Shown here: piece after piece, positions 62,803 to 64,000 of the stretch | Numbering within the stretch: the stretch's first letter is position 1 | How the letters are laid out: every line of letters starts with the position of its first letter | Assembly: GCF_000381765.1 (NCBI RefSeq) | Contig: NZ_KB907079.1 | Span: forward strand, 1 to 64,000 | DNA: 64,000 bases | Origin: [Zimmermannella] faecalis ATCC 13722 | GTDB taxonomy: Bacteria > Actinomycetota > Actinomycetes > Actinomycetales > Microbacteriaceae | Reading direction: 5' to 3' | Notes under the pieces: generated by a model | What the model was told of the DNA's origin: nothing | The model's database searches: none | Seen by the model: only the letters and a program-made list of their open reading frames with translations | Position numbers and translations under genes: made by a program

Positions 62803-63198
62803 GTGAACGGCTTCAAAGAATTCATCATGCGCGGCAACGTTGTCGAGCTTGCCGTCGCGGTCATCATTGGCACCGCATTCACGGCAATCGTCAACGCGCT
62901 TGTCGAAGGTATCTTCAACCCGCTTATTGCCGCGATCTTCAACGCTGACGCACTGGCTGATGCCGTGTGGCAGGTCGGCCCCGTCGCCTTCGGCGTCGGC
63001 CAGGTCATCGCCGCGGTCATCAACTTCCTGCTGATCGCCCTCGTGGTCTACTTCGTCATCGTCCTGCCGATGAACAAGTTCAACGAGGCCATGTACGTGC
63101 GCAAGCACGGCCACAAGCCCGACGAGGAGGAGGCGGCCGCTACCGAGACCGACCTGCTCACCGAGATTCGCGACCTGCTCGCCGCCCCGCGGCAGTAG
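62803..63198 (+). CDS. mscL: Large-conductance mechanosensitive channel
   Basis: A 131-residue channel protein that opens under membrane tension. The N-terminal helix FKEFIMRGNVVELAVAVIIG and the second helix region near residues 65-90 are clear. The C-terminal helix (ETDLLTEIRDLLA) forms the cytoplasmic bundle. The GTG start at 62803 has AAGGAGGAG upstream. The 165-base region before it contains no gene. Confidence 0.95.
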   Translation: MNGFKEFIMRGNVVELAVAVIIGTAFTAIVNALVEGIFNPLIAAIFNADALADAVWQVGPVAFGVGQVIAAVINFLLIALVVYFVIVLPMNKFNEAMYVRKHGHKPDEEEAAATETDLLTEIRDLLAAPRQ

Positions 63199-63212
63199 TT
63201 CCCTCGAAGCAA

Positions 63213-63243
63213 ACGGGCCCGACCACTGGTCGGGCCCGTTTTG
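63213..63243. terminator. Intrinsic terminator downstream of mscL
   Basis: ACGGGCCCGACC and GGTCGGGCCCGT form a 12-pair stem with a 3-base loop, followed by TTTTG. It lies between convergent mscL and MFS genes. Confidence 0.88.
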
Positions 63244-63271
63244 TGTTTCCGCGTCTCGCCGTGGGCCGGCG

Positions 63272-64000
63272 TTAGGCACCCGGTGCCTCGCGCGGCACCG
63301 TGTCGCGCGTGCCGAGCCACGCGGCGGCGGGCAGCACGAGCACGAGGGCCGCCACCGCGAACGCCCATTCGAAGCCCCAGAGGTCGATGATGAGGCCGGC
63401 GATGAGCGGGCCCGTGATCTGCCCGAGGTCTTGCACCATCTGGTAGAGCGAGAGCGCCCGGCCACCCGAGCGGTGCGGGCCGATGATGTCGCCGACCGCC
63501 GCCTGCGAGACGGGTCCGCAGAGCCCGCTGCCGACGCCGGCCGCGAGGCTCACGAGCAGCACCACCCAGAGCTCGTGCGACCAGATCATGCCGAGCGTCG
63601 ACGCGATCGACACGACGAGCCCCGCGAGAATAAACGGGCGTCGCCCGTGCCGGTCGCTCGCGTGCCCCGACCACTGCAGCACGATCACCATGCCGATCGC
63701 GGCCGCGGCCACGACGAGGCCCGCCGCGTACGGCTCGTCGTTGATGACCTGGCTCACGAACAGCGGCACGACCGCCGCGCGCATGCCGAGCACCGCCCAT
63801 CCGTTCGCGAACCCGAAGGCAAGTGAGGTGGGATACGCGGGGAGCTTGAGTGCCTCGCCGAAGCTGATGGGAGGCAGCTTCGTCGTCGTCGCGGTGCCGC
63901 GCGTGCCGACGCCGCGCAGCAGGGCGGCGACGATGCCGGCCGCGACGACGAGGCCGCAGCCGTAGACGAAGAACGGCACGGCCATGCCGGCCTGGCCGAG
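63272..64000 (-). CDS. MFS transporter (partial; N-terminus outside the window)
   Basis: The frame remains open at the window edge (LGQAG before the first Met at 63985), so the gene starts beyond 64000. The 240 or so visible residues contain about seven helices and the MFS loop GHASDRHGRRPFILAG. The end DLWGFEWAFAVAALVLVLPA is typical of multidrug-type major facilitator proteins. The substrate is unknown. It converges on mscL with a terminator between. Confidence 0.85.
   Translation of the reverse strand, partial: LGQAGMAVPFFVYGCGLVVAAGIVAALLRGVGTRGTATTTKLPPISFGEALKLPAYPTSLAFGFANGWAVLGMRAAVVPLFVSQVINDEPYAAGLVVAAAAIGMVIVLQWSGHASDRHGRRPFILAGLVVSIASTLGMIWSHELWVVLLVSLAAGVGSGLCGPVSQAAVGDIIGPHRSGGRALSLYQMVQDLGQITGPLIAGLIIDLWGFEWAFAVAALVLVLPAAAWLGTRDTVPREAPGA

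Overview
The window is high-GC DNA with dense, short-spaced, often ATGA-overlapping genes. The gene content points to an actinobacterium, most likely of the Microbacteriaceae type (inference): a mycothiol-type DsbA-like oxidoreductase, MmsA/MmsB valine catabolism, an IrtAB-like siderophore importer with an IdeR/DtxR-like box, GAAAGG/GGAGG ribosome sites, several probable leaderless promoters, and the galU-rimJ-membrane protein neighbourhood next to the 5-formyltetrahydrofolate cyclo-ligase gene.

Layout. 0.2-7.7 kb (minus strand): nei glycosylase, rpiB, a DsbA-like protein, a heterodimeric ABC exporter and a LolD/FtsX-type ABC module. The module is divergent from a histidine kinase/response regulator pair (7.8-9.6 kb), an envelope-stress or antimicrobial-resistance arrangement. 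9.65-18.7 kb (minus): a seven-gene operon with two different flavin-dependent monooxygenases, a complete oligopeptide-type ABC importer and an adenylate-forming ligase; it looks like an uptake-and-degradation system for an unknown organic substrate. 18.8-22.8 kb: pepN and a ThrE-type exporter, convergent on a strong terminator. 23.0-35.9 kb: branched-chain/fatty acyl-CoA catabolism (mmsA, acyl-CoA dehydrogenase, mmsB, enoyl-CoA hydratase; then MarR, a cytochrome-b-like membrane protein coupled to etfA and etfB; then HSD10-like dehydrogenase, LCAD-like dehydrogenase, aldehyde dehydrogenase and thiolase). 36.1-39.5 kb: a GntR regulator divergent from asparagine permease and asparaginase, with a palindromic operator candidate between them. 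39.5-56.4 kb: iron acquisition genes (IrtAB-like pair, siderophore-interacting protein, HmuTUV-like importer coupled to an enterochelin-esterase-like hydrolase) mixed with regulators (TetR x2, CsoR, LysR, GntR) and DUF genes, one of them interrupted by an amber codon. 56.4-57.9 kb: remnant of an integrated element, a serine recombinase without its catalytic domain, abutting a tRNA-Ala(CGC) gene. 58-64 kb: an anchored acidic-tail protein, a SepX/GlpR-like membrane protein, rimJ-like acetyltransferase, galU, 5-FCL, mscL and a partial MFS transporter.

Cross-cutting observations. (1) Three copies of an oriented hairpin repeat, with a CGCCCCACCACCTCCGC-like tag on one side, each lie between convergent genes. 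(2) At least six genes have a TAnnnT element exactly six bases before the start codon, as expected for leaderless transcripts. (3) Three IdeR/DtxR-like boxes precede iron genes. No CRISPR array, rRNA gene or intact insertion sequence was seen.
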